From Streptomyces sp. ISL-12 (GTDB lineage: Bacteria > Actinomycetota > Actinomycetes > Streptomycetales > Streptomycetaceae): a stretch of 64,000 bases of DNA. The notes below the pieces were generated by a model, which made no database searches, was not told the origin of the DNA, and saw nothing but the letters and a program-made list of their open reading frames with translations. Positions 49,301 through 57,581 of the stretch are shown piece after piece. The stretch is taken from assembly GCF_018614415.1 (NCBI RefSeq), contig NZ_JAGGOO010000108.1, positions 1-64,000 of the forward strand. Direction: 5' to 3'. Every line of letters starts with the position of its first letter. Within the stretch, counting starts at the first letter, position 1. Position numbers and translations under genes: made by a program.

Positions 49301-52177
49301 CGGGGGAGCCGAAGCAACCCCAGGACCGGACGGCGCCCCACCCCCGCCACGCACGTTGCCGCCATTGATCATGATCGTCATCCGAGGCTTCTCCTCGTGA
49401 GCGCGAGCATCGGTGTGACCGGGACCGGACCCGGGGACCGGACCGTGTCCCTCCCACAGCGCGGACAGATCCATGGGCACCCCGCGCACCGCGGCCCGCC
49501 CCAGCCCGTCGTAGAACGCGGCCAGCGCGTGCTGCCCGGGCCGGTCCAGGCTGATCGCGTCGTGTGCGCGGTCACCGAGGACCGCCCCGGTCAGCCCGGT
49601 CAGGGTGGTGCCGGGGCCGACCTCGACGAAGGTGCGCACCCCGGCCGCGTACATCGCCTCCACCACGTCCCGGAACCGCACCGGCGCGGTCAGCTGAGCG
49701 GCGACCCGGCCGCGGACGGCGGCCGGGCCGGCCGGGTAGGGGGCCGCGTCGGCGCCCGCGTACACGGTGAGCTTCGGCGGGCGCACCGTGACGTCGGACA
49801 GGAAGCGGGTGAGCGGCGCGGTGGCGGCGGCGACCGCCGGGCTGTGGAACGCGGCGGCGGCGTTCAGCCGGCGCGTGACCACCCCGTCCCCGGCGAACCG
49901 GTCCGTCACGGCGCGCAGGGCTTCGTCCGCGCCGGCCAGCACGACCTGCCGGGGCGCGTTGTGGTTGGCGACCCACACGCCGTCCACCTCGGCCACCACC
50001 GGCTCGACCCGTTCCAGCGGGGCGTTGACGGCGACCATGCCGCCGGGGACGGTGGCCGCGTCCCGCATCAGCTCCCCCCGCCGCCGGGCCAGCCGGACCA
50101 GCGTGGCCGCGTCGAAGCAGCCGGCCGCGTGCAGCGCGGTGAGTTCGCCGAAGCTGTGGCCCGCGACGCAGTCCGGCGTCAGCCTCAGCCGGGACAGCAC
50201 GGCCAGCAGGGCCAGGCCGTGCGCGGCGAGCGCCGGCTGCGCGACCTCGGTGGCGGTCAGCGCGGCCTCCAGGGCGGCCCGGTCCGTCTCGTCGAACACC
50301 GGGGGCGGGAACACCTCCCGATGCACCGGCAGGACCGCCGCGACGGCGTCCCAGGCGTCCCGGGCCGCAGCGTGGTGGACGGCGAGTTCCGCGCCCATGC
50401 CCACGTACTGCGCGCCCTGGCCGGGGAAGAGGAAGCCGACGCGGCCGGGATCGGCGTCGCCGGTGGCGAAGTGGGCCCGTGGCGCGGAGAACGGCTCACC
50501 GGCCTCGATCCGGCCGGCCAGCGCGTCCAGCCGCCCGGCCAGGTCGGTGGCGTCGTCGGCGACCACGGCCAGCCGCGCCCCGTGCCCGGCCCGGAACGCC
50601 GCCTGGCTCTCCCGCGCGGTCGCCGCCAGCGGCACCTCCGGTCGGGGCCGGCGGATCAGCTCGGCCAGCTCAGCCGGGGTGGCGGCGCTGAACAGCACCA
50701 GTTCGCCGGCGGCCGCCGCGAGCCGCCGGGCCGGCCGTCCACCGCCGCCGGGGACGTACTCCTCCAGCGTGACGTGGAAGTTGGTGCCGCCGAACCCGAA
50801 ACTGGACACGCCGGCGCGGCGCGGCCGGTCACCGGGGCTGGTCCAGGGCCGGGTGGCGGTGTTCAGGTAGAACGGCGAGCCGGTCACGTCGAGTTCGGGG
50901 TTGGGTCGGGTCACCTTGATGGTCGGCGGCAGCACCCGGTGGTGCAGCGCCAGTACCGCCTTCAGCATCCCGGTGGCGCCCGCGGCGGACTTGGTGTGCC
51001 CGAACTGCGACTTGGCCGACCCCAGCGCGCACCACTGCCGCCGCGTGCGGTCGCCGTCCTGGAACACCTCGCGCAGCGCCGCGAACTCGGCGGCGTCCCC
51101 GGCCCTGGTGCCGGTGCCGTGCGCCTCGACCAGTTCCACGCTGTCCGGGCCGTACCCGGCGGCGGCGTAGGCGCGGCGCAGCGCCCGCTCCTGGCCCGCC
51201 GCCAGCGGCGCGTACACGGCGGTGCTCCGGCCGTCGGCGGACGCGCCCAGGCCGCGGACCACCGCGTAGATCCGGTCCCCGTCGCGTTCGGCGTCGGCCA
51301 GCCGCTTGAGGGCGAACATGACCACGGCCTCGCCGAGCATGGTGCCGTCGGCGTCGGCGGCGAACGGCCGGCAGTCCTCGGTCGGCGAGAGCGCCGGTGT
51401 CCTGGAGAAGCAGACGTACATGGTGATGTCGTTCAGCACGTCCACCCCGCCGCAGATCACCAGGTCGCAGGAGCCGAGGGCGAGTTCGCCGAGCCCGGTG
51501 GAGAGCGCGGCCAGCGAGGACGCGCAGGCGGCGTCGGTGACGTGGTTGATTCCGTGCAGGTCGTACCGGTGGGAGACCCGTCCCGCCACCACGTTGCCCA
51601 GCAGGCCGGGGAAGGTGGCCTCGGTCCAGGTGGGGAAGTGCGCGCTGATCCGGTCGCAGATCTCCTCGGCCCGGTCCGGAGCGAGGCCGGCGGCGAGCAG
51701 TTCGCGGCGCCACACCGGCCGGGTGAGCCGGGCGGAGACCTCGAAGCCCAGCGCCAGGCCGCTGCTGCCCAGCACCACACCGACGCGTTCGCGCTGGGCG
51801 GCGGTCATCTCCGCCAGGCCGCAGTCGGCCAGCAGTTCACCGGCGGCCATCATGGCCAGCAGTTGCGCGGTGTCGGTGGCCGGCAGGTCGCTCGGCGGGA
51901 CGCCGTACGCCATCGGGTCGAACGCGAGGTCGGGCAGGAACGCGCCCCGGCGGACGTACGTCTTGTCCGGGGCGGACATGTCCGGGTCGTAGTGGTCGGC
52001 CGCCGACCAGCGCTCCGGCGGGACGTCCGTCATCAGGTCCCGGCCGGCCAGGACGTTGCGCCAGAACCCGGCGACGTCGCGTGCGCCGGGGGTGTACGCG
52101 GCGAGGCCGACCACCGCGACCGGGACCTGGACACGTTCCGCACCGACACGTTCCGCACTCACACGTTCTGCACTCAT
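46325..52177 (-). CDS. Pfa2/PfaA-like synthase: KS-AT-ACP-KR-DH
   Basis: A 1950-residue iterative synthase. Ketosynthase at 17-440 (Cys in DAACASSL near 217, EAHGTGT, GHTKSAAG). Malonyl-type acyltransferase at 535-840 (FPGQGAQ, GHSFGE near 674). One acyl carrier domain near 1110-1200 with the phosphopantetheine Ser in LGIDSIKKVEIL, the PfaA-type signature. Ketoreductase at 1400-1680 (VVTGGARGV, SSVSGVFGSPGQADYAMAN). C-terminal hotdog dehydratase-like domain from 1690 (VLDDHRVDGTAVVP). PUFA synthases carry several tandem carriers; one is unusual. Start ATG 52177, with GGAGAG upstream, preferred over GTG 52195. No phosphopantetheinyl transferase is nearby. Confidence 0.85.
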   Translation of the reverse strand: MSAERVSAERVGAERVQVPVAVVGLAAYTPGARDVAGFWRNVLAGRDLMTDVPPERWSAADHYDPDMSAPDKTYVRRGAFLPDLAFDPMAYGVPPSDLPATDTAQLLAMMAAGELLADCGLAEMTAAQRERVGVVLGSSGLALGFEVSARLTRPVWRRELLAAGLAPDRAEEICDRISAHFPTWTEATFPGLLGNVVAGRVSHRYDLHGINHVTDAACASSLAALSTGLGELALGSCDLVICGGVDVLNDITMYVCFSRTPALSPTEDCRPFAADADGTMLGEAVVMFALKRLADAERDGDRIYAVVRGLGASADGRSTAVYAPLAAGQERALRRAYAAAGYGPDSVELVEAHGTGTRAGDAAEFAALREVFQDGDRTRRQWCALGSAKSQFGHTKSAAGATGMLKAVLALHHRVLPPTIKVTRPNPELDVTGSPFYLNTATRPWTSPGDRPRRAGVSSFGFGGTNFHVTLEEYVPGGGGRPARRLAAAAGELVLFSAATPAELAELIRRPRPEVPLAATARESQAAFRAGHGARLAVVADDATDLAGRLDALAGRIEAGEPFSAPRAHFATGDADPGRVGFLFPGQGAQYVGMGAELAVHHAAARDAWDAVAAVLPVHREVFPPPVFDETDRAALEAALTATEVAQPALAAHGLALLAVLSRLRLTPDCVAGHSFGELTALHAAGCFDAATLVRLARRRGELMRDAATVPGGMVAVNAPLERVEPVVAEVDGVWVANHNAPRQVVLAGADEALRAVTDRFAGDGVVTRRLNAAAAFHSPAVAAATAPLTRFLSDVTVRPPKLTVYAGADAAPYPAGPAAVRGRVAAQLTAPVRFRDVVEAMYAAGVRTFVEVGPGTTLTGLTGAVLGDRAHDAISLDRPGQHALAAFYDGLGRAAVRGVPMDLSALWEGHGPVPGSGPGHTDARAHEEKPRMTIMINGGNVRGGGGAPSGPGVASAPPAPPAAEILPASPASPASPPSPAVEILPAPVVPAVSAASPSSDWLSLLAEAQRQSAEAHATYQRVTAENHQLYLRTAHASMEALLGAAGVRTDAGAAGPSAPVITGPPPPRVPLDAESAGTAPLPAVMAAPPVVDATPVPAVLPTDAESIGALLLEVVAERTGYPADIINVDMELESDLGIDSIKKVEILSRIRERVGELPAADLSELASLRTLREIADKVAEMADRAGSTAGALDSGTGSPVAAAPETPAAPEPSGPVRRAVRAVPSAPAGLALAGLRDRELLVLDDSTQVAPLLVRELAAYDVPARVVTDVPSDARSVVLLDQGDDPLAAFAVARELAGRLRADGGVLVTVQDTGGDFGLSGGGDHPVRGALAALARTAAREWPSAAVKAIDCARTGRTDQEVAAAVAAELTGGGPAVTVGLPADGSRTVPLPRPAEPGPPLPRVTADSVIVVTGGARGVTAEAVRALAAAHRPKLVLLGRTALTEDPPGLAGAADEAELVRALAAVPGAGGPAELAAEARRVLAVREIRQTLHALRQAGSPARYVSVDTRDERALRAALAQVREDWGPVTGVVHGAGVIADRLIGAKSDEQFGRVWSTKVAGLRALLAATDGDPLDLLVAFSSVSGVFGSPGQADYAMANTAVDHLLSAYAAAHPGCLTRSLAWGPWAGGMVTETLAERFRAAGVGLIEPAAGARAFVAELADPEGPVRVLLAAGGAAFEDGPGGPGPAAEVTPARPAYAVLDDHRVDGTAVVPVAVLVHWFTALVRSWRPDAGPVVLHDLRVHRRIELPQQEPRLLLHGRTSPAGPALPDGLAVELSAAGTPYAGAVAVTGRFPDPDPGRWAAADRLGLEPVPEPYDGRILFHGPALRVLDRVGLCADGGRAALRVPDAGPWGAVPWTVDVTALDGALQLAVGWAARGATGAALPMSVGECRVHRAGGDWGASRVVVTARRADAVSAECDAAVLAEDGTPLAELLGVELIRRPDPTEG
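49218..49296. repeat. Direct repeats in the AT-ACP linker of the Pfa2-like gene
   Basis: A 25-bp element at 49218-49242 recurs with one mismatch at 49272-49296, with tandem GGGGAAGCC units between. It encodes a Pro/Ala/Ser linker containing EILPA twice. Confidence 0.65.
52131..52175. repeat. Three 15-bp repeats at the start of the Pfa2-like gene
   Basis: Units at 52131, 52146 and 52161 (ACACGTTCCGCACCG and variants) encode (S/G)AERV three times directly after the initiator Met. Confidence 0.7.
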
Positions 52178-52201
52178 CTTCGCGGCACTCTCCACAGGCG
52201 G

Positions 52202-53842
52202 TCAGGCCAGTTCGCGGGGACGGAAGGACAGGGCGGCGCCGGGTACGGGGACGCCGAAGGTGCGCAACTGGTGCGCGCGGGTCACCACGGCCGCGCCCTC
52301 CAGCAGGTTCAGCGCGATCTGGGTGACGGTGCACCGGGCCGGGTCGGCCAGCAGACTGCCCCGGGCCCAGTCGTTGAACGCGCCGAGCGAGGGGCCCGCC
52401 CACAGCTGGTAGTCGGTGCGCCGCTCCGGGCGGCCCTCGATCGCCCACCGGCTGGAGTTGCCCACGTACCACCGGAACACCAGGGCCATCCGGTGCCTGG
52501 GGTCGCGTGCGGCCCGGTCCAGCTGTCCGGGGTCGCGCAGCCGCCAGAACCGTTCGGTGTCCGCCCACACCTCGTCCAGTCCGGCGCCGAACACCTCGCG
52601 TTCCAGCCGCCGGCGGGTATCGGCGGGGACCTCGTCCAGGGAGCGGTAGCGCCGGTAGGTGTCGTACAGCCGCCCGGCGCGCGCCGCGAACAGGGTGTTC
52701 CTGGTCAGCACCTGTACGCGTACGCCCTGTTCGAACATGTCGGCGGCCGGGGCCATCGCCACGTCGGTGACACCGGCGGCGGCCAGCAGTTGTCGCGCGT
52801 CCGCGGACACGCCGGACTCCACGGCCAGTTGGTTGACCGAGCCGGTCACCACGTAGGCCGCGCCGAGGGCGAACGCGCCGGCCACCGCGCCGGGGGTGCC
52901 GAGCCCGCCGGCGGCACCGACCCGGACCGGCCGGGTGTACCCGTACCTGGCCGCCAGCGTGTCGCGCAGCGCGAGCAGTTCGGGCAGGACCACCGACAGG
53001 GGCCGGTTGTCGGTGTGGCCGCCGCTGTCCGCCTCGACGGTCACGTCCTCGGCGACCGGGACCCGGCGGGCCAGCCGGCCCTGCTCGGCGGTGAGCCCGC
53101 CGTCCCGCACCAGGGCGTCCACCAGCGCCTCCGGAGCCGGCGACATGAACCGCTCCGCGACCTCGCGCCGGGACACCTTGGCGAACACGTGGATGTCGCG
53201 GACCACCCGTCCGGCGCCGTCCAGCCGCAGTCCGGCGGCCGCGCAGCGGACCACGGCGGGCGTCAGCTCCATGAACGCGGAGGCGGAGATCCGGCGCACC
53301 CGGTGGCGCAGCAGCAGGTCGGCGACCTGCCACTCCAGCCTGGGCTCACCGGGGGAGTGGATCAGGTTGACGCCCCAGTTGGGCGCGGTGCCCAGGGCCG
53401 AGGTCAGCTCCACCACCGCCCGCTCCACCCGGTCGGCGCCCAGTCCGGCCGCGCCGAAGAACCCCAGCAGCCGGGCCCTGGCCAGCGCCACCACCATCCG
53501 GGTGGTCGCGATCCCGTTCGCCATCTCCCCGGCCACGTACGGGAACCGGGTGCCGTGTGCCTCGGCGAAGCCGCGGTCACCGAGCCACTCCGGGTAGAGC
53601 GGCGGGACCAGTCCGACCAGCGGATGACCCGGGCCGGGGCCGAGGGACCCGCCGACGGCCAGTCCGTAACCTGCTGCCCGGTCGCCGGGCCCGCCGCGTA
53701 CGACGTGCACCGGCTCCCGGACCCGGGCCGTCAGCGCGGCGAGGCCGGGCGGGTCGAACACGGCCGTTTCCGCACCGGGCCGCCAGCACACCAGGGGCGC
53801 GTCCGCGGCGGTGCCGGGCGCCCCGGACTCAACCGTGGTCAC
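52202..53842 (-). CDS. PfaD-like trans-acting enoylreductase
   Basis: A 546-residue FMN-dependent TIM-barrel enoylreductase of the PfaD/2-nitropropane-dioxygenase fold. Landmarks: GEMANGIATTRMVVALARA, GFFGAAGLG, NWGVNLIHSP, the active-site segment VEADSGGHTDNRP, VGAAGGLGTPGAVAGAFALGAAYVVTGS and the C-terminal WYVGNSSRWA. PfaD proteins reduce selected double bonds during PUFA-type chain building. Its ATG at 53842 overlaps the thioester reductase stop (ATGA), and 24 bases separate its stop from the Pfa2-like start. Length and motifs are those of an active enzyme. Confidence 0.9.
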   Translation of the reverse strand: MTTVESGAPGTAADAPLVCWRPGAETAVFDPPGLAALTARVREPVHVVRGGPGDRAAGYGLAVGGSLGPGPGHPLVGLVPPLYPEWLGDRGFAEAHGTRFPYVAGEMANGIATTRMVVALARARLLGFFGAAGLGADRVERAVVELTSALGTAPNWGVNLIHSPGEPRLEWQVADLLLRHRVRRISASAFMELTPAVVRCAAAGLRLDGAGRVVRDIHVFAKVSRREVAERFMSPAPEALVDALVRDGGLTAEQGRLARRVPVAEDVTVEADSGGHTDNRPLSVVLPELLALRDTLAARYGYTRPVRVGAAGGLGTPGAVAGAFALGAAYVVTGSVNQLAVESGVSADARQLLAAAGVTDVAMAPAADMFEQGVRVQVLTRNTLFAARAGRLYDTYRRYRSLDEVPADTRRRLEREVFGAGLDEVWADTERFWRLRDPGQLDRAARDPRHRMALVFRWYVGNSSRWAIEGRPERRTDYQLWAGPSLGAFNDWARGSLLADPARCTVTQIALNLLEGAAVVTRAHQLRTFGVPVPGAALSFRPRELA

Positions 53843-54972
53843 CGGTCGGTTCCTTCCGGTCGGGGGTCGGGGAGGTCGGGGGCCCGTGGCAGGAGCCCCG
53901 CCATCAGGTAGTCGACGCCGATGTCCTGGGGTATGCCCGGTGGTCCGAGCGCGGCCCGTACCCGGGAGTCGTCATAGCGGCGGCGCTGGCGCAGGTAGCG
54001 GAACACGCCGCCGACGCAGCCGGTGAGCGACTCGTACGGTGTGGGGTCGGTCAGCTCCGGCACGATCGCCACCGGCACCCCCGTGAGCCGCTCAGCCAGG
54101 CCCCGCAGTACGTCGACGGGGGTGTCCCGCCCGTGCATGACGTGATACGTCTGCACTCCCTCGCCCTGCGGCAGTTCGGCGAGCCGGGCCATCACGGCGG
54201 CGGCCCGCTCCACCGGCAGCAGGTTGAGCTGCCCGTCCGGCCGGCCGACGAGCCGGAACCGGCGCTGGCCGGGCAGCAGCAGTTCCGGCCTTCGGCCCGC
54301 CCCGAAGTGCTCCCGCCCGATCTCGGTCAGCGCCCGCTCGATGTTCAGCAGCGGGTGTTCCGGAAGGTCCGGGTGGGGCGGCAGGCCGGTGGTCAGGACG
54401 CTGGGCCGGAAGACCACCGCCGGCCGGCCGGTCTCGCGGGCCCAGGCGTGCACCAGCCGCTCCGCCTCGTACTTGGACCGCTCGTAGCTGCCCTCGAACC
54501 CGTAGGCGTCGGTCAGTTCGTCCTCGAACACCGTCCCGGTGCGGCGCGCCCCGGCCACGAACGCGGTGGAGATGTGGAACACGGCGGGCAGCCGGCGTCC
54601 CGCCGCGGCCAGGCCGAGCACCTGCCGGGTGCCCTCGACGTTCACCCGGCGCAGTACGGCCGGGTCGCCGTCGAGCGTGGTGTCGCCGGCGCAGTGCCAG
54701 ACGACGTCCAGCGAGTCCGCCAGTTCCCGGTGGGCGCCGCCGGGCAGCCCCAGGTCGTCCTCGGTGAGCCGGACGGGCACCACGCGTATCCGGGCGGCGA
54801 GGCCGGCGGCGGTGTGGCCGGCGGCGAACCGGCCGAGGCCCCTGGTGAGCCGGTCCAGCACGTGGTCCGGCTCACCGCGCGCGAGCACCGTGACCGACCG
54901 GTGGCGGCGCAGCAGTTCGTCCAGGAGCCGGAGCCCGAGGAAACCCGTGGCCCCGGTCAACGCCACCCGCAC
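53839..54972 (-). CDS. Thioester reductase-like extended SDR protein
   Basis: A 377-residue extended short-chain dehydrogenase of the thioester-reductase type. NADPH motif VALTGATGFLGLRLLDEL at residues 3-20, VWHCAGDTTLD, VNVEGTRQVL, the catalytic FHISTAFVAG, and YERSKYEAERLV with Tyr-x-x-x-Lys. Stand-alone relatives such as HetM/HglB release heterocyst-glycolipid chains as alcohols. Being the first gene of the operon here, it likely releases the Pfa product from the carrier as aldehyde or alcohol. GTG 54972, with AAGGAGG upstream (spacing four; a GTG two codons later has spacing ten). Not fused to an adenylation domain. Confidence 0.82.
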   Translation of the reverse strand: MRVALTGATGFLGLRLLDELLRRHRSVTVLARGEPDHVLDRLTRGLGRFAAGHTAAGLAARIRVVPVRLTEDDLGLPGGAHRELADSLDVVWHCAGDTTLDGDPAVLRRVNVEGTRQVLGLAAAGRRLPAVFHISTAFVAGARRTGTVFEDELTDAYGFEGSYERSKYEAERLVHAWARETGRPAVVFRPSVLTTGLPPHPDLPEHPLLNIERALTEIGREHFGAGRRPELLLPGQRRFRLVGRPDGQLNLLPVERAAAVMARLAELPQGEGVQTYHVMHGRDTPVDVLRGLAERLTGVPVAIVPELTDPTPYESLTGCVGGVFRYLRQRRRYDDSRVRAALGPPGIPQDIGVDYLMAGLLPRAPDLPDPRPEGTDR

Positions 54973-55060
54973 CGTGCCTCCTTGTTGCCGTACCCGGCCG
55001 ATTCCGACAAGTTGGTCACTTTCTCTGCGCTGTCCGGAACGGGAAGCCGGACGGGGGAGA

Positions 55061-55080
55061 TGTCACTGGAACTGCTGACA
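55061..55080. promoter_or_regulatory. Inverted repeat upstream of the Pfa-like operon
   Basis: TGTCA, ten bases, TGACA lies about 90 bp upstream of the first gene, in the only intergenic region of the operon side (54973-55136). Short arms; a tentative operator. Confidence 0.25.
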
Positions 55081-55136
55081 GCAGCCGATCGAGCCGACGA
55101 AGCCGCGTGCGATGCCCGGCGGAGGGCCGCTCGGCG

Positions 55137-56585
55137 TCAGGCGTCGGCGAGGAGGGGGTCGTACGGCGTGCCCGAACGGCGTCCTGCCATGAAGGAGAGG
55201 AAGCCGCCCACGAAGGCGCCCCGGCCGCAGGTGCCGTCGGCAGTGGTGAGGTCGCGGTGGAAGGCGGTGCGGAACAGCGTCCGGTACTCGTCCGCGTCGA
55301 TGGTTCCGTTGCCGTCCTTGTCGGTGGCGTCGAAGAGGACCTCGGCGACGCGGATCAGCGCGGGGCCGGCGAGCGAGGGGACGGCGGCGGCGTACTCGTC
55401 GGCGCTGACCCGGCCGTCACCGTCCGTGTCCAGTGCGGCCTGGAGTTCGCGCCACCAGGCGGCGAAGGCGTCGTAGAGCCGGGTCTCCTCGGGTTCGTCC
55501 AGGTCGAGGCGGGTGGCCAGCTCGCGTGCCATGGCGGCCAGGTCGGGCCAGTCGAGGTGGCCGTCACCGGTCTGGTCCAGCACCTCCCGGAAGAACTCCG
55601 CAGCCGAACGCCGGCCGTCTCCCCGGTCCGATGCGGATGCCGCGGCCGGCAGCGGTGTGAGGAGGCGCAGCAGGGCCGACGCACGCTTCATCCGCGAACG
55701 CACGGCGGTCGCGGCCGGGGAGCGGGGGTCGTCGCTGTCGGGTGAGAGGGAGAGGGTTTCGATGATGGTCTCGGCGTTGATCCAGCCCTGCGGCAGGAAG
55801 CGGGCCAGTCCGGCGGCGAAGTAGGCGCCCTGCATGAGGGTCGGGGCGCCGGGCATCTCCGGCAGACCGGCCCGGCGCCGGTACGCCTCCGGGAGCGAGG
55901 CGACGGTGATCGCGCCGAGGACCGGGCCGGCCACTGCCCGGCCGGCCGCCCACAGGGTCGGCACACCCGTGAGCAGCGCCGGGGCGGGCAACTGGTCGAA
56001 GAGCCGGTAGAGGATGACGCGGGCCGCCTCGGTGTTCTCCAGTTCGTTCTCGACGACGCCGTCGAAGTACCGCCAGAAGTCCTTCAGTTCCGTCGGCAGC
56101 TCGGCCGCGTCACCGTCGAGCGCGGCGAGGTACGCGCGGTACTCGGCGTACATCTGTTCCATCGTGTCCTGGCCGAGCGGCTGGCCGCTCAGCCGGCACA
56201 TGGTGACGGTGCTCTCGAAGAGCGTGGCGACCACCCAGGCCCGGGTCGCGCGGTCCCTCGCGTCGTAGCCGCGGCCACGGGCATCGGAACCGCTGATCCG
56301 GGCGTGCAGCCGGTTGAGCCGCGCCGCTTCCCGTTCCCGTACCGAAGGGTCGGCGCCGAACATGCGCCGCAGGCTGAAGAACGTGTTGCGCAGCCGGCGC
56401 CAGGGGTGGGCGACGAAGGTGGAGTTGTCGAGGAGGGCGGCGCCGACCTGCGGGTGAGCGGCTTCCAGTACCGTGGCGCGGATCAGGGCCAGCGCCCAGC
56501 GCGGGTCGTCGAAGAAGGCACTGAACTGCGAGGCCGGCCCGAACAGGGGCGCCTCGTCGGCCGTCTCAGTGGTGGCGGACGTCAT
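55137..56585 (-). CDS. MpaB/DUF2236-family oxygenase with C-terminal EF-hands
   Basis: A 482-residue protein in two parts. Residues about 15-290 match the haem-binding MpaB/latex-clearing-protein superfamily: AAHPQVGAALLDNSTF, WRRLRNTFFSLRRMF with the conserved Arg and Thr, RLHARISGS with the probable haem-ligand His, and RAWVVATLFES. Residues about 325-450 hold three EF-hand loops, DQTGDGHLDWPD, DTDGDGRVSADE and DKDGNGTIDADE; the last two are canonical. MpaB cleaves a polyprenyl side chain and Lcp cleaves cis-polyisoprene. ATG 56585 overlaps the stop of the cis-prenyltransferase as ATGA, so the pair is translationally coupled. Confidence 0.82.
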   Translation of the reverse strand: MTSATTETADEAPLFGPASQFSAFFDDPRWALALIRATVLEAAHPQVGAALLDNSTFVAHPWRRLRNTFFSLRRMFGADPSVREREAARLNRLHARISGSDARGRGYDARDRATRAWVVATLFESTVTMCRLSGQPLGQDTMEQMYAEYRAYLAALDGDAAELPTELKDFWRYFDGVVENELENTEAARVILYRLFDQLPAPALLTGVPTLWAAGRAVAGPVLGAITVASLPEAYRRRAGLPEMPGAPTLMQGAYFAAGLARFLPQGWINAETIIETLSLSPDSDDPRSPAATAVRSRMKRASALLRLLTPLPAAASASDRGDGRRSAAEFFREVLDQTGDGHLDWPDLAAMARELATRLDLDEPEETRLYDAFAAWWRELQAALDTDGDGRVSADEYAAAVPSLAGPALIRVAEVLFDATDKDGNGTIDADEYRTLFRTAFHRDLTTADGTCGRGAFVGGFLSFMAGRRSGTPYDPLLADA

Positions 56586-57379
56586 GATGGGTCTCCGTCG
56601 GTCGTGGGTGGCACCCCGCCGAAGCGGCGGTCGCGGCGCCGGTAGGTGTGCAGGCAGGCGAGGAAGTCGGGGCCGCGGAAGTCCGGCCAGAGCACCTCGG
56701 GGAAGATCCACTCGGCGTAGGCGACGTGCCAGAGCATGAAGTTGGAGATGCGCTGCTCGCCGGAAGTGCGGATGACCAGATCCACATCGGGGGTGTCGGG
56801 GAACGGCAGGTGCTGCGCGAAGAGCTGTTCGGTGACCTCGTCGACGGTGATCCGGCTGCGGATGAGCGACCTCGCGGCCTCGACGATGTCCCGGCGCCCT
56901 CCGTGGTCGAAGGCGACGGTCAGCGTCATCCCCCGGTTGCCGGCGGTCAGCGTCGTCAGGTCCTCGAAGTCCTGGGCCAGTTCGCGGGGAATACGCGGAT
57001 CGGCGGCGCCGAGGAAGCGGCAGCGGATGCCACGGGCCAGCAGCGACGGCGCGTGCTTGCGCACGACCCGGCGCACCAGACGCATCAGGAACTCGACCTC
57101 GGGCTCGGGACGGTTCCAGTTCTCGGTGCTGAAGGCATACAGGCTGAGCCACTTCACTCCCGAGGCGCGGGCTGCCTCGATGACATCGATGACGGTGGTC
57201 TCGGCGGCGCGGTGCCCGGCCGTGCGGGGAAGGGAACGCCGCTGGGCCCAACGGCCGTTGCCGTCCATCACACAGGCCACATGCCGCGGCACCGCACGCA
57301 CCGGCCCGCCGTCCTGCCACCGCCTGCCGGACCTGTCCGAAGCGGCATGGTCGGCCGCCCACTGCTCAGTCACACCCAC
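56582..57379 (-). CDS. Cis-prenyltransferase (polyprenyl diphosphate synthase, UppS family)
   Basis: A 265-residue cis-prenyltransferase. Region 1 HVACVMDGNGRWAQRR holds the catalytic Asp, followed by GHRAA, LSLYAFSTENWNRP, VAFDHGGRRDI, and the diphosphate-binding VDLVIRTSGEQRISNFMLW and WPDF blocks. The motifs are complete, so it should extend an allylic diphosphate with isopentenyl units in Z configuration; the chain length is not readable. It is unlikely to be the housekeeping enzyme because it is coupled to an MpaB-like oxygenase within an accessory block. Start GTG 57379 or GTG 57373. Confidence 0.88.
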   Translation of the reverse strand: MGVTEQWAADHAASDRSGRRWQDGGPVRAVPRHVACVMDGNGRWAQRRSLPRTAGHRAAETTVIDVIEAARASGVKWLSLYAFSTENWNRPEPEVEFLMRLVRRVVRKHAPSLLARGIRCRFLGAADPRIPRELAQDFEDLTTLTAGNRGMTLTVAFDHGGRRDIVEAARSLIRSRITVDEVTEQLFAQHLPFPDTPDVDLVIRTSGEQRISNFMLWHVAYAEWIFPEVLWPDFRGPDFLACLHTYRRRDRRFGGVPPTTDGDPS

Positions 57380-57581
57380 CCCGCCTCACCGCCCCACCGG
57401 AGCGTTCTCCGGCAGGAGTCTGACAGCGCGGAAGCGGACCGGACCGACGAAATGACCATCTGTCACCCTTGGCTCGTATGTGCGAAGCCGGCCGGCGCCA
57501 CCCTGTGACTGGCGGGATCCGGACTCACCGTCCGTGGGCCCCGAGCCGCACAATGGCGGGCCCAGCCCGTAGGAGGTCGCC

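Noticed and set aside
46076..53911. A 2611-codon open frame on the plus strand across the Pfa-like genes
   Set aside because: It is antisense to well-recognised KS, AT, ACP and KR domains; the translation is Arg/Gly/Val/Gln-rich without motifs, a by-product of high third-position GC.
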